A stretch of DNA of 64,000 bases from Mermis nigrescens (Eukaryota; Nematoda; Enoplea; Mermithida; Mermithidae): the NCBI GenBank assembly GCA_036768485.1, contig JAVLUZ010000547.1, forward strand, positions 372,001-436,000, in the 5' to 3' direction. A program made the position numbers and the translations under genes. How positions within the stretch are numbered: position 1 is the first letter of the stretch; every line of letters begins with the position of its first letter. Below the pieces are notes generated by a model. It ran no database searches. It saw nothing but the letters and a program-made list of their open reading frames with translations, and was not told where the DNA came from. Positions 46,380-58,393 of the stretch are shown here, one piece after another.

Positions 46380-47216
46380 AGCAAAGGAAAATGCTCCGAT
46401 GGAACAAAAAAGACGAATATATTTGGAATTACGGATTATTAAGAAAGTAACAGGAGGGGACTAGAAAAAAGCTACCTATGTATATGCCTTAAGTCGCAAA
46501 ATCTGTTAAAAATCAGGCTTTCTCTAAGCAGCGTAAAAAATCAAAGTTTATTTCGTGACCTCTGAAAAAACGTAATCTTCGTTAAAAATTTTCAATGCTT
46601 CACATAAGAGTACGTAAACATAATCTAAAATGCATACTTTTTATAAATTGCTAGCAAGCTGCAACGCTGACTTGTTTCGCATCGTGATTGATAGAAAACT
46701 AACTGCAATAGCATTTAGACGTGTTTTACTTTGTTATCATGAGCATTATAGCAAGCAAACCTGGCGTCAATTGGTTAGTGCAACAAAGCGTTGCAGGCAT
46801 GCAAGCGTACCAACATGTAGTCCACTTCACATAAGCTTATGCGTTTCCGTCTTTTTAAACCAACAATTTCTTTGATTAACTTGAATGCATCGATGTTTGC
46901 TATTTCACTCAATTGGCTTACAAAGTCGCTCCTAGTTCATTCAATCTACTTTCCCATAGCTACTGCATAGCTAACTTGCTGCTTTTTCAATTTTTTTGGT
47001 TCAATAGTTTATTTCAATCTGCAGACCGCAGAATATACGTCGATTTTTTCGCGTAGCTTACAGAAAGTCTGATTTTTAACAGATTTTGCGACTTTAGGCA
47101 TATACATAGGTAGCCTTCTCCTAGTCTCATCCTTTTACATCCTTAATAATCCGCCATCCCAAGTATATTCGTCTTTTTTGTTCCATCTGAGCATTTTTCT
47201 TTGCTATTCTCATGTA
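46380..47216. mobile_element. Fold-back element, copy 1
   Basis: Two arms of about 180-190 bp, inverted. The left begins AGCAAAGGAAAATGCTCCGA; the right ends with the complement of TAGCAAAGAAAAATGCTCAG. The arms share GGAACAAAAAAGACGAATAT, GGAGGGGACTAG or close variants, and TCTGTTAAAAATCAG. The centre is not recognised. Confidence 0.82.
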
Positions 47217-47610
47217 TACTTGATAACCAATCGCGCTCCTTCCCAACAGTAGCCCGAGATATCACCGAATAAACATATATTGGACCTACAGTTTGTTTCA
47301 CTAAGTTTGGGCACAAATTTCAAGGATTTCTATCGATAGTAAACTGACAAACTGCTACAAATCAGATAGATGCAATAATCGCAAGCTGTCAGTTTATTGA
47401 CGGCCGATAGTTTTCAAGAATTGCCCATCTCCAAACTTGTGTCAAAGTGTGTCAAAGGACTATGGACAATATCGTACCGAGTGATTCATCGTGATAGATT
47501 TTGTGAGAGCGAACTGATCGTGTTCCTTATTAAAACGGAGACACGCGAACGAAGTTATTGGTTAAATTTTTTCAATAGTGTTTATAATTTTTGATTATGA
47601 CGTAGATCAC

Positions 47611-48000
47611 CTGTCAGCTGCTAACATTTTGCGACACAGCGAAACAGCAGCGAATTCGACCGTGTCCCGTACTTTGAACAAATCAGTCGCCATAACGCTG
47701 CTGACGACATGGTCGACGCGCCCTTCGAAGCGAGGCATTTGAAGCAACTGCTGGCGCAGCATTTTGTAGTCCAGCGAAGGATCAAAGCGCAGCGCGAAAC
47801 CGCACAGGGCCTCTGACTCAAAAAGCGCATCGTTCATTAGATTAGCAGCTGCCACGCCATAAGCTGCTCTGTAAGCATTGCGGTACATCTTCATGTAATG
47901 GTGAGAACCGTCCAAAAGAATCAGATTGCCGACCAAGTCGCCGTTCTGTTCAATGTGTAGTGAATGAACAGGCTGCTTGAATTGATGCAAGGTTCTTAGA
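47611..48000 (-). CDS. FASN: FASN exon: thioesterase core
   Basis: 129 codons with split codons at both ends. LVGNLILLDGSHHYMKMYRN matches human [20 protein letters not shown]; the Asp of LLDGS is the expected catalytic aspartate. Helical lid residues follow, ending FAAVSLCRKMLAAD, like human FAARSFYYKLRAAE. The right boundary is chosen because a phase 2 acceptor (AACTTATTAG) joins the preceding exon's donor exactly. An acceptor 35 bases further in would break the frame. The linker LRTLHQFKQPVHSLHIEQNG is longer than in human. Confidence 0.92.
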
Positions 48001-48034
48001 CTAATAAGTTTAACGAATTAGAACAAATGAGCTA

Positions 48035-48597
48035 TAGTCTGTTTCATTTATCCGAGAGCTTTTTCAGTAAATGTTTTTGGAGGCTACAGTAACTCTTTCT
48101 GTCTTATTTACTGTAGGTCGCTAGATCTCACTGTAGCTACGTAACAAAGAAGGGTTCTTCAACTAAATTTGTTGCGGCATAATCTATTCTCGTCTTCCAG
48201 CAGATCAATCAACTTACAAATAGAATCGCGCATTCACCTTATCCTAAGTTGACACTTTAAACACAATAGACTAAGATGTTAAGAAACGCCGCGAACTGCC
48301 GCATAGCTCAGTGGTAAAACGTCTGCTTGTCGTCGAAGCAACCCGGGTTCAATTCCGGCCGTTAGCTTTTTATTTAGCGCACTTACTGTAGTATGTCCCA
48401 GCACTGATTAAATGCCTGAATTAAATTTATATGGACGGATTAGTGCTATAAAAATAGAAGAATTCCAGCCACTCGCCCTCACTGAGCTGATTTATAATTT
48501 TATTATTTTATTTATTATTACAGTAAATCGTCTTGTTTCGCTTACTGTAGCCCTTAAAAAATTCACTAAAAAGCTCTCGAATAAATGAAACAGACTA
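48035..48597. mobile_element. TAGTCTGTTTCA MITE carrying a tRNA-like segment
   Basis: 563 bp. Inverted ends of at least 60 bases (TAGTCTGTTTCATTTATCCG against TAGTCTGTTTCATTTATTCG, continuing through GAGAGCTTTTT and GGCTACAGTAA). Flanked by TA. It contains the tRNA-like segment at 48297-48366. Confidence 0.88.
48297..48366 (+). ncRNA. tRNA-like segment, probably not a working tRNA
   Basis: An A box (TAGCTCAGTGG, 48304) and a B box (GGGTTCAATTCC, 48345) stand at tRNA spacing. There is a perfect 5-bp anticodon-type stem (TGCTT/AAGCA), and a T run follows at the 3' side. The acceptor stem does not pair and the T stem has two mismatches, so it looks like a decayed or captured tRNA rather than a functional gene. 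Confidence 0.5.
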
Positions 48598-48677
48598 TAA
48601 TGGCATACCATATTCATACATACATCGATTAAAAATCGGAATACTTTTTTCCTACTTGTAGTTTATAAGAAACAAAT

Positions 48678-48915
48678 GTAGTCCATTTCACGAAACTTCG
48701 TGTATGAAAATCAATTTTCATCACTCAAGCGAGAGCTACAAAAGTGGCTTTTAGACAGCCTACTGTATCACAATTTTGAATTGCAAAACTTCATAAGCTT
48801 ATCGGTCGCTAAGAACAGTATCGTGATTTAGGCTTCAGTTTAAACCGCTTTTGTAATCGATTTGCATTGATTCAGAAATTTTGATCCGTGCACAAAGTTT
48901 CGTGAAATAGACTAC
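48678..48915. mobile_element. Related MITE (GTAGTCCATTTCACGAAAC)
   Basis: About 238 bp with 19-base inverted ends, one mismatch. The outermost bases resemble the TAGTCTGTTTCA family, but the inner sequence differs and TA flanks are not evident. Confidence 0.7.
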
Positions 48916-49755
48916 AGAGCTTATGAAGGTAATTGCTGAATGCGCTGTCATCTGCTGTTTTATCAATCGTGTGCTTATTATCCTGAGATGCGAGACTACG
49001 ATTTTTAACTTTAAGCTGAAATGATGTTAAACAGCGATGTAAACGACAGAGTGTTACAGAAACTATCTGCATTCATAGCTTGTAGATGATTATTACAATT
49101 ACAATTTTTAAAGATTTTTTAGCACTAATTCCCCCTCATTTTGGCAATTGTCCCTTAGATCGCACCAATACTCCCATGCAATTCTATTGATAAGCGAACA
49201 TGTTGAGGGTTTTAGGGATTCTACGTAGTTTACAGAAAGTTAAAAGGAATATTTTTTGGGAAAAATTAGGCAAAACCAATGCTCTAAATGGATGAAAGTC
49301 AAAACTTTTAGGCAAAACATTTTGAAATTGATCAAAGTGTCAATTAAGCGTTGTTTTCTCGTCAACATCCATACCGCTTCTGGCCGTTTGAGCTCAACAA
49401 AACAACCTGGCTTACCCCATATCAGACTTTCCAGATTAGCCAATGAACAGAAAAATAAGTCAAAACGGACAAGAAAATCGACATTCATCTTATTAACGTA
49501 TTTGAAAACAACTAATTAATTATAATTTAAAGCATTCGAACTATTTTCTTGTTTTGAGCTTTTTTGACAGTTCATAAAATTTAATATTGTTTAGATATGA
49601 ACACCACATACTCGTACAATGCTCTAATGCAACTTAAACTCACGTCACTTATTTTAGGACTATCCGTCAAAGCTCGATCTTCCTGAAAACCGTTTTTTAG
49701 ATCTAAACAATTAACTGTCCTTGGATCAGCAAGCTCAGCGTCAGTATAAACGGAC

Positions 49756-49859
49756 CGATAGGATTTTTGCAAGACTGTGGCCATTTCAAAGGCGATGGTA
49801 GCGCCGTACGAATATCCGATGATACGATAAGGACCATGCAGTTGGATGGCGAGCATTTC
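49756..49859 (-). CDS. FASN: FASN exon: thioesterase nucleophile
   Basis: EMLAIQLHGPYRIIGYSYGA then TIAFEMATVLQKSY. It matches human [20 protein letters not shown]; the Ser of GYSYG (codon 49809-49811) is the catalytic nucleophile that hydrolyses the acyl chain off the carrier protein. The acceptor is GAAAATTAG and the start is phase 0. The donor CG/GTCCGT is weak but gives the only in-frame join to the next exon. Confidence 0.93.
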
Positions 49860-50527
49860 CTAATTTTCGACATTATGCTTCATTTGCGCAAATCAGAGGA
49901 ATTGAGAAGATTAGTAGGTAGGTACTTACTTATAAGTAAATACTGTGCGGATTTTCATTTGTACAGCTAACACCCTAGTATAATGAGATAGTCCTGTTTA
50001 TTATTAGACTTATGTTATCAACTTGTTTTACATCTCTTCGAGTCATTTTCAAGTTTACCAAAGGCAGTGTGTTCATTGTCATGATATAAATATGCAATTC
50101 TCTGTAGAAATGGGATACGACATAAGTTAGGGATTATATATTGTACAAGTCAAACCCTTCTCAAATATACCTGCTGTAAGAAATTCGCTTTTTGCTAAGA
50201 GTTCACATGTCAAGCTATCAGAACGTTCAAAAATGTAGCTATCCTTAAGTTCTCTTTCGCAGCTAACCAGAATTCTGGAGAGGGCAAACAATCTGCAGAG
50301 GCAAAATGTCAAAATATTGTTATTGGGGCTAATTATCATATTCGAAGGTTTTCGTTGATTTACATTAAAAAACAGGAATCAAATTCTTCGTGAAAAATTC
50401 TAAGCGTAATTGTGATTCTGACGAAACATCATGGTCTGAATCCATCCCAACTTTTGCATTACTCTCAAATATATGTAGTTTTTATGGTCATTAACTTTTT
50501 AAAAGAAATTAAAGTAATATTTGTAAT

Positions 50528-50604
50528 AAAAAATAAAAAAAAGAAAGATAGAAAAGAAAAAAGAAGAAAAGGAGGAAAAAAATAAAAAGAGGAAGAAAAA
50601 AACG
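50528..50604 (+). repeat. Polypurine tract
   Basis: Almost uninterrupted A/G for about 77 bases. Confidence 0.9.
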
Positions 50605-51674
50605 TCTAGCTAAATCCTGACTCTTTCCTCGTATGAATCTCAAGGAAGCATCAAAAAGTGAAAAATATGCACATAAGTAAAAAAAACATTAAAATTAAGA
50701 ATATAAGATTTATTGCGCTTAAATACAGATTTATACGGGGCGTCAAATAATCTTTTGCAAGCTTCGTCTGCGGCCATAACTGTAAATTTTTATTTAAGAT
50801 GTTAATCAGAATTTGTTTAGGAATTAAACAGCGCTAACCTATCTTTGAAATGGTCACCTTTTGCGCTTGAAACAGTCTAAAACCGATTTGAGTATGGACA
50901 CAATAAATTCTAGAATGATCAGTCTTGTTTTCGAGCCTCTCAACAACAGTTTTAAATTTTTCATTAAAATTTCTCGTGAACAAAGACCAATAATCATCCA
51001 CGATATAAATATTTCTGAACATGAAAAAAATAGATTTTCGAATCGCCGAAACAAACTATTCGTCAGAAGGCACAAAATGCATGAAATCTTTCTCAAACCA
51101 GTTTTTCAAACAATTAACTAAGCATACTGGCGGTCCTACACGTGTGTTGCGGTTTTTTAATGGCTTAGACAACAATGAAAAAATTTCTATACTTCTCTTT
51201 GGTAATTATTATTGTTTTGAAGAGAAACGGGCTTGCTACGTTTAATTACAATGTGTCAGACGACTCGAGAGCAACTTTTCCTCTATTTTGACCATCATAA
51301 CATATGACGTTTTGTTTCTTGCGACCAAATTCTGGATCGCCCTCACCAAACTGCGTACAATATTTTCAGTCAGTCTTATTCCACGTTTCAGCGACCAAAA
51401 TTTTGCTTTCATAAAGCTTTTTAACAATTTAGCATTCATTGATGAAATCAGCTCCTGAATCGCGAGCCTGTTTTTTAATTATGTGTGAAACATTTGATGC
51501 AGTCAATATAAGCTGATTTTTGTACTCGTAACTTTCCGCCATAATTATTCACCATTTTAGCCTAAAAATATACCAATAAGCTCAAAAGAGAAAACTTTCT
51601 GACACTATCGATGGGTCATCACAAGATATAAAAGTTGTGACTGCAGGGGTTGCAAAAGGTTATGCGACGCCCGG

Positions 51675-51850
51675 TACTATAGATGCACAACATGACCGAT
51701 CAGGGGGTCAGCCGGTCTGAGGAAAGGGGTCAAAAAATGAGCTTTTTGGGCAAAAATGACCTTAGAAATTGGAAAAAAATTTCAATTTTTGTTCATTTTT
51801 GGCCTTCATTTTGCCTCATTTTTCCTAGAAATGTTTCCATCTTTCCATTC
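51675..51850 (-). repeat. Family D repeat, truncated
   Basis: Runs from GATGCACAACATGACCGATC through TCAGCCGGTCTGAGG and CTTCATTTTGCCTCATTTTTC. Confidence 0.65.
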
Positions 51851-51901
51851 TGGTAACAACCAACCCACCCCCCACATGCAAGTCTGCCTGGTACACTTTA
51901 C

Positions 51902-52121
51902 TTTGATATAAAACCGAGCCAAGTTTTCAATCGAATCTTGAGGCGCCTGTGGCGTGTATTGAAAAGCGTACACTGGTACATCTAGCTTTGAAGCAAGAAC
52001 CGACAAGGTATCTCCAATCCCTTCTATGGAATGTACGCAAAAAATCGGTGTACCCGTTACGACACCGTTTAATAAAATGCATGCTTTTTCTGGTCGCAAC
52101 GAATTAACATCAATTCTCAAT
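51902..52121 (-). CDS. FASN: FASN exon: start of thioesterase
   Basis: 73 codons. LRIDVNSLRPEKACILLN, then GTPIFCVHSIEGIGDTLSVL and YAFQYTPQAPQDSIENLARF. It matches human [39 protein letters not shown] and [20 protein letters not shown]. Acceptor AAATTTCAG; donor AAA/GTAAAG. The first base completes an Arg codon from the linker exon. Confidence 0.95.
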
Positions 52122-52619
52122 CTGAAATTTGTGAAATCAAGAACATTGACATTTTTAGAATAAAATAGGTCACATTTGAATCACTTTGAAAATAACAATG
52201 AAAAACAAGCGAACCTTACATATATAAATCGAAGAAGTCCCTAATCGGATAAAAAATTTTTTTGTAACGTAACGAATGTGAAATTTATAAGAATAAACTT
52301 TAAATCTGTGATTGGTCAAGTGCGCTGCGGTCACGACAAGCCTATATCAGCGCCTTGCTAACTCAACTTTTGGCTATCAGCTAATTTAATTTTAACTAAC
52401 TTTAACTTTAAATTTAAATTTATTCTTAGTGCAAGCTAAATAATCATAACATGGCGCACAAATTAAAGATTCTGAGTTTTCAGAAATATCGGATCTTACG
52501 TAAGAACCTCATGAATAAACAGTAAGCGTCCAGTAAATAGAAGCAATTCGTGAATTCGAGAAAGTTGATTCCTGATTAAGCTAGTGTAATTTGTGATTTG
52601 ACAGTGGCAGCATTTTTAC

Positions 52620-52753
52620 CTGAACATGGCAAAGATTGACTTAGATATATCGGGATTGCCTTGTATTCCACCTGATTCATCTCTAGCATATTTGTTCTTA
52701 CTGAGCAAGTGTCCACTGGAAGCCGCGATTTCACGTAATTTGTTCAATGTCAG
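52620..52753 (-). CDS. FASN: FASN exon: carrier-protein tail and linker
   Basis: 44 codons plus two bases. LTLNKLREIAASSGHLLSKN then a polar linker to SIFAMF. It continues the carrier-protein helix (human LTLRKLQELSSKADEASEL) and bridges to the thioesterase. Acceptor TACTTTCTAG (phase 0), donor AG/GTAAAA (phase 2). With this exon the frame is continuous on both sides, which it is not without it. The opposite strand has a chance ATG frame here. Confidence 0.9.
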
Positions 52754-53053
52754 CTAGAAAGTATTAAAAATAATTGTTTAAAAATATTATATAGTCATTT
52801 CAAAAAAATCAGACCTAAAATAAAGCAGAAGAAGGGTAAGTTGGTACTGTACAGATGTAGGGCACGGATAACTTTGCAGCCTATTAAGGAAAGAAGGAAC
52901 AGTTGCATTTAACAATAATCCTCCTTCGAAGTAGTAGAAAACTATATAGCAGGCAGATATTTCTAAGTGAATTATTTTAGAAAAATGATATAATTAAAGG
53001 ATCTCAATAAGATTTCTGGCTGATAAGCTGCAAATTAATTTGATGGAGCTCAC

Positions 53054-53215
53054 GTTTCTAATATCTTTCATCGAAAATACCACATCGAAATCGCGCTCCA
53101 GGCTTTGCTTAATTTCCACGCCCATGAGGGAATCTAAGCCTAAATCTCCCAAATTGGCGTGTGGATCAAGCTGATTCGTATCGCTGATGCCAAGTATGCG
53201 AGCCACAGTTTCGAC
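53054..53215 (-). CDS. FASN: FASN exon: acyl carrier protein
   Basis: 54 codons, VETVARILGISDTNQLDPHA then NLGDLGLDSLMGVEIKQSLE. The Ser of GLDSLMG (codon 53129-53131) is the site for the 4'-phosphopantetheine arm (human ADLGLDSLMSVEVRQTLERE). Donor AAC/GTGAGC. The frame stays open past the donor for about 16 codons (VSSIKLICSL), which mimics the real continuation but lacks an in-phase exit; the linker exon is the better fit. Confidence 0.95.
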
Positions 53216-53617
53216 CTTAAAACTCCCTACAATTTCATGTCATAATCGCATGCAATGAATAATACAATTATGTGATCAGGTAAAAAGAGTATAAAGCGCT
53301 TCAGAACGCAGACAGATTGGGAAAAGCTTATACATATAAATATTTTCAGTAATGCCGCAAAAATTTCAAGCTTTTGACTGTAAAAAACTAGATCATATTT
53401 AAAATCACTTTTGTTACTCGTTAATGAATTAAGAGATTGCGAGAAACAAGGTCAGCGAAACAGGAATGAATCAATAACTCTAGTCTGTTTCAGAGAATCA
53501 TGAAGATAGCAATCGAAGGTTTACGGTGATTGCATAGTAATTCGATGATATCAACGTACGTACATAATCCTTCAGCTAATTGTCAGCAGAAACTCAATTA
53601 AATTTTAAGATTATCTA

Positions 53618-54067
<450 letters not shown>

Positions 54068-55269
54068 TCAACAGCATCCCGTTTAATAAACAAAAATAGC
54101 ACACATGGGCATAGGGAGAGGGGTGAGAGGGTGTATATATTACCACTAGCTAATGTTATAGAAAACCAGGTACTGTCAGGCAATTTTGAGAAAGTGAAAG
54201 GTGCTGCAAAAAAATTTTTGAGCTCGTTGAGGGGAAAAGTACGAAATTTCTACCTGAAAAGGGTAAAAATATTAAAATTTCCGGCGCTTCGCACCATATT
54301 GATGAATTGTTGTATCTTTTATCGCTAAAAAACGATAAACTGGCTAAACTTCCGCTTACACACACGTATAAAACTATCAGATTTATTGTCAAGTGGTGTG
54401 GTTAAAGTGCCTCTGTCATTTGTCAAGTGAAGTGGTTTAAGTGAAAAAGTCCGCATTTAGTAATTAATTCAAATACGATTGAAAACTTCCACTTACACAC
54501 ACAAAAGAAAAAAATATTAAAATTAGCAAATTTCAGACTTTTCCCCAACCTAAATTTAGAATGGGAAATTTAGCGCACGTTCCTGGATTTCACCCCCTCT
54601 GGCCACCTCTACTTTGCCCATGTATCACAAATAGCAAAGGCACTTGAACCACATCGCTCGACAATTAATCTGATATTTTTAATGTGTGTGTAAGCGGGAG
54701 TCTTCGATCGTATTTGGATTAAGGAACGAGTTGCTCAAATAACTAAAAAAACATCGACATGCCAGCCGAAAAATTACACGATTCCCCAACCCAAATTTAG
54801 ATTAGGAAATAAAATCATTACAGGTTGAATTGGATTTATCTTTGGAGCCTAATTCAAACGAATGGGGACACATTGGTGTCCATGAGAGGAATATGCGCAA
54901 TTAACAATTTTTGTGATTAAAACAATATAGTGCATAAGGATACAACAGTTAAAAATAAGCTCGCAGGTCGCGTCGTTGACCACACATGCGCAGCATGGGA
55001 ATTTTTAGGCTGAAACTACAGATTTTCATTTGTCTTTTTTGAGCTCGAAAACGATGGAATAGCGCCAAACACACTATTTTTGACGTTTATGACGATGCTC
55101 TTTCCTTTTAGAACATTAACACATTTCAAAATTTCGAAAAATAAAAAATTGAGTAAATTGATCAAAATGTAGCCAAAAATGAGTATATGGCGCGAAGCAA
55201 ATAGACTGTGACACTTTTGAGCCAAAAAATTACTAAAAGGGCGTAAAACACTTTTCTTCGGTTTTTCAT

Positions 55270-56085
55270 GGAAAACTAAAAAATTCTAAGGAGGGGGTTA
55301 GAAAAATTTTGGGGGATGAAAAGCTCTGGGGTGGAACCCCTTCCCTAAAATCATAAATGGTCGTGAGCATAGATGCACAGAATGGCCGATCTGTGGGGTC
55401 AACTAGTCTAGAGGGACAGAAATTGACTTTGTTGGGCCAAAACTGCATTACTACGCAGTTTCTGTTCAATTTAAAGCACTTTTGAAGAAAATTTTCTATT
55501 TTCCTCCCACCATCAGCCTTCATTTTGCTTCAGATTACCCAGAAAATTTCCCATTTTTTTATAGCGGGGGGCAGTTTAGACCTCACCCCCTATCCGTCCC
55601 GCACACACATGCATCTCTGGTCGTAGGCAGACATGCACGTGTGGGTTTGGGGGTCTAGACTGTACACAGGCAGCATCAAAACTCTGGGGGTCCGGATGGG
55701 TCAAATAAATCACCAAAAAAATGTTACTAAAAATAGAATTCTGGGGTCTACAGTAATCTGCGGGGGCTTTTTAACGTCTAGGAGGGGGCATAAACCCACG
55801 CCGAACCCCCTACGCCTAAGTGTTGTCCAGACCCCCAGAATGAAAAACAATTTTGTAGGGAAAATGAGGCAAAATGAAGGCGAAAAACGAATGAAAATCG
55901 AAAATTTTCTGCAAAAGTGCTTCGAATTGACCAAAAACTGTGTAATAATGTTGTTTTAACGCTATTTTAGTGCTTATACTAGCTTTCGGGTCATTTTGGT
56001 CCTAGCAATGCTCAAATTGACCCCCCAGACCGGCTGGCTGACCACCCCCCAAATCGGTCAAGCTGTGCATCTATGGTCTTGAGTA
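55270..56085. repeat. Family D repeats (two copies) and a G-rich relative
   Basis: A reverse copy at 55270-55620 (GGAGGGGGTTAG to GCACACACATGCATC). A forward copy at 55625-56085 carries ACATGCACGTGTGGG, an inserted family B-like piece (CAGGCAGCATCAAAACTCTG to ACGCCTAAGTG), and the family D end CCAGACCGGCTGGCTGACC. Confidence 0.65.
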
Positions 56086-56432
56086 CTCAAGAAAACCAAA
56101 GATGCACACTGCACAGCATGACCCATCAGAGACACAGCAAGAAGGCTTATTTTGTGAAAATGGCCTGAAGAATTAATATAAATGCTAAAACAGCGCAGAA
56201 ACTATCTTCATTAATAGTTTCTAAGTATTTAATCTCTTTTGGGTAAAAAGGTTTTGTTTTTCGTCCGCTTTGATCTTAATTTTGTGGCATTTTCCCAGAA
56301 ATTATTTTTTGTTATCCATCTAAAGGTGTAGAGCCCTGAAACCCCATGCGCATATCTGATTCTAATAACACTCAATAATGCTCGTTTCTTTAAGGTTCTA
56401 AATCAAGCTAAGTTGGGGTAAATTCAACTTGC

Positions 56433-56753
56433 CATTTCAACTCCGACCCGCAATGTCGCCGAGTAGCAATATCTAGGTTTCTTGTACCGTAGTATTTTGC
56501 TTCAGCCGATTCTATAAAATTTTTCGGCGACTGATTTTCGAACACGCAATCACGTAACACCATTGCCAGGTGAAAAAGACCACCAAGAGGGCCGTTCAAA
56601 TCACGACATGATTCTACAATCAAACGCTCGGATTGTTCGGGATCAGCTAAATTTAGCGTAGACACGCGCACCTTTACACCTGACCGCAGCCAGTCATGCA
56701 TGCATCGCCCTTGATAGCCAGATCGGACTCCAGACCGACTTGACAAAACTAAT
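56433..56753 (-). CDS. FASN: FASN exon: ketoreductase middle
   Basis: 106 codons with split codons at both ends. LVLSSRSGVRSGYQGRCMHD, then NGPLGGLFHLAMVLRDCVFE and YYGTRNLD match human [37 protein letters not shown] and YSGTLNLD. The acceptor is TTATTAACAG. The downstream intron begins with GC (AAATG/GCAAGT): only this donor keeps the frame and yields ELKW-FVVFSS, as in human ELDYFVVFSS. Confidence 0.94.
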
Positions 56754-57176
56754 CTGTTAATAAGAAATAAAACATTTTGTTTTATGTCGTTTTATGTAAT
56801 TTTTAAGATGATGCTATTAAGGTGGACAATTGATAAGACATGACTAAGCGTCAGCTGTATACAATGAACAATCTAAGGAATTCGGCCAACTGACAAATTT
56901 CGACGTGTTAGGTACCTATGTGCTGTAATCGATGCATATGTTGCTCGTGGTCAAGTCACATTAATCTACTAGTCTGTTTCGCATAAATTTTTGCGCCAAT
57001 TTTATAAATTTTTCCCTACCGCAAGCTTACAATTCAAGGTAATGCTAAGCTAGATAAAATTGATGTAATCTCTCAGTTCACTGACGATAAAAGTTTGTAA
57101 AAGTCATGCCTGAGCTTATTTGTAACCGACTATAATTTATCATCCGACATCCTAATCAATTAATCGAACGTCCACA

Positions 57177-57375
57177 GACCACACATGGGTGTGGGGCTCT
57201 GGGGGCCTGAACCGCACATAGGTGTGGGGTTCTGAGGAGGGATGGACCCTTCAGAATCTGAAATTCCCCATCCCGAATAATCGATAAACCCCCGGAATCG
57301 AATTTTTGCTGCTATTTTTGGCAATTCAGCTCTATCGGACCTCCCTTAAGTTTGTTGCTGCCCATGTATGGTCTG
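57177..57375 (+). repeat. Divergent G-rich repeat, family B relative
   Basis: Two ACATGGGTGTGGGG or ACATAGGTGTGGGG edges, then a body ending GTTGCTGCCCATGTATGG. Confidence 0.55.
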
Positions 57376-57847
57376 CACCCTCTCCAAAATCTAGTGGGCC
57401 CCAGGATTGGATTTAGAGTACAATTTCCGGTGATTTGTCCCATCGGATCCCTGAATCAGCTGCTGCCTATCTACGCCACAGACTGCCTTCATTTTAATTT
57501 AAATCAATTGCGAATTTTAGGCTCATGTATATGATTCAATTTCAAATAGAACATTCAGACAGACAAATTTTGAGTTAAGCAAACGAAAGGCAAAATTAAC
57601 ACGGACCGAGTCAACCATGAATTCTTGTAATTTTTTTATCACATTCTTGAGAAAAATTGAGAAACTTGTTGAAATAAGGCGAGAACTATAGATTAAAAAG
57701 GGTGCGTTAATTGCGTTAAACTCGGCGTACTGAAACTAAATGTTTGATTTTGTTATACATTGTATCTTTACTGCCTTAACAAATTGAAACCAGACCCTAG
57801 TCATTACCTTATCTATTCTACAATATACAAAAAATAGCGGGACGCAC

Positions 57848-58057
57848 TTTTTAGCCCCACGACTGACTAGCCATTTGGCTAATTCTAAACCAAATCCACC
57901 AAGTCCGCCCGTTATCAAATAAACATGACTGGGGTGACACAGTGTCCGCCGAACGGCTTTTATAGTTAACGATCTATCATTAATAATCGCATAATCCGTT
58001 TCCTGTCCTCTGATTTCAATCATAACCTTTCCAATGTGTTTTCCGTGGGCCATAAAT
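57848..58057 (-). CDS. FASN: FASN exon: enoyl reductase end and ketoreductase NADPH site
   Basis: 69 codons with split codons at both ends. [15 protein letters not shown] (human YMAQGKHIGKVVVQV) ends the enoyl reductase. [20 protein letters not shown] is the ketoreductase Rossmann fold, with GGLGGFG binding NADPH. Acceptor TTTTTTCAG; donor AAAAA/GTGCGT joins to K-LVLSSRSG. Confidence 0.96.
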
Positions 58058-58393
58058 CTGAAAAAACATAGTGTTAAAGCTGAATGCAAATCCCACAAGT
58101 TTAACGCGAGAGTATGTATTTCACTGAAACCGATCTGGGATCAAACTTATTTCCATACCCGGTTGTACCGGCCATGCTTTTTATTATATACCTATATTAT
58201 TAGATATATATCATTATATTATTAAATATGTTGTTTTATTTATTATACCATCCTTATTCCATTTCCATCCTATCATTCAACTATACTTGTCGGGGCCAGA
58301 TTACAGATAGTTGAACAATGAAACGACAACAAAGTTTTTAACATAGATTTTGGCACAATATGGATCGGGGGTTTTACATCCCCAAACAGAAAA

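Larger units (their letters stand above)
49860..51901. other. FASN intron, no gene recognised
   Basis: Contains a polypurine tract (50528-50604), open frames at 50850-51440 on both strands without recognisable content, and a family D relative from about 51675. Confidence 0.5.

Noticed and set aside
46630..46875. 81-codon + strand frame
   Set aside because: Sits between the arms of a fold-back element; no conserved motif seen.
47397..47594. 64-codon + strand frame beside the thioesterase exon
   Set aside because: No homology recognised and no splice or start context; it lies in an intron of the opposite gene.
48297..48366. Functional tRNA gene
   Set aside because: The acceptor stem does not pair and the T stem has mismatches; kept only as tRNA-like.
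52626..52760. ATG-initiated 45-codon frame on the + strand
   Set aside because: The minus strand encodes the FASN linker exon with correct splice phases; the + frame is its shadow.
52985..53053. Extension of the carrier-protein exon to its in-frame stop, with an ATCCTTT motif suggesting a U12 intron
   Set aside because: The phase does not fit the next exon, the U12 donor lacks the required T, and the standard GTGAGC donor plus linker exon explains everything.
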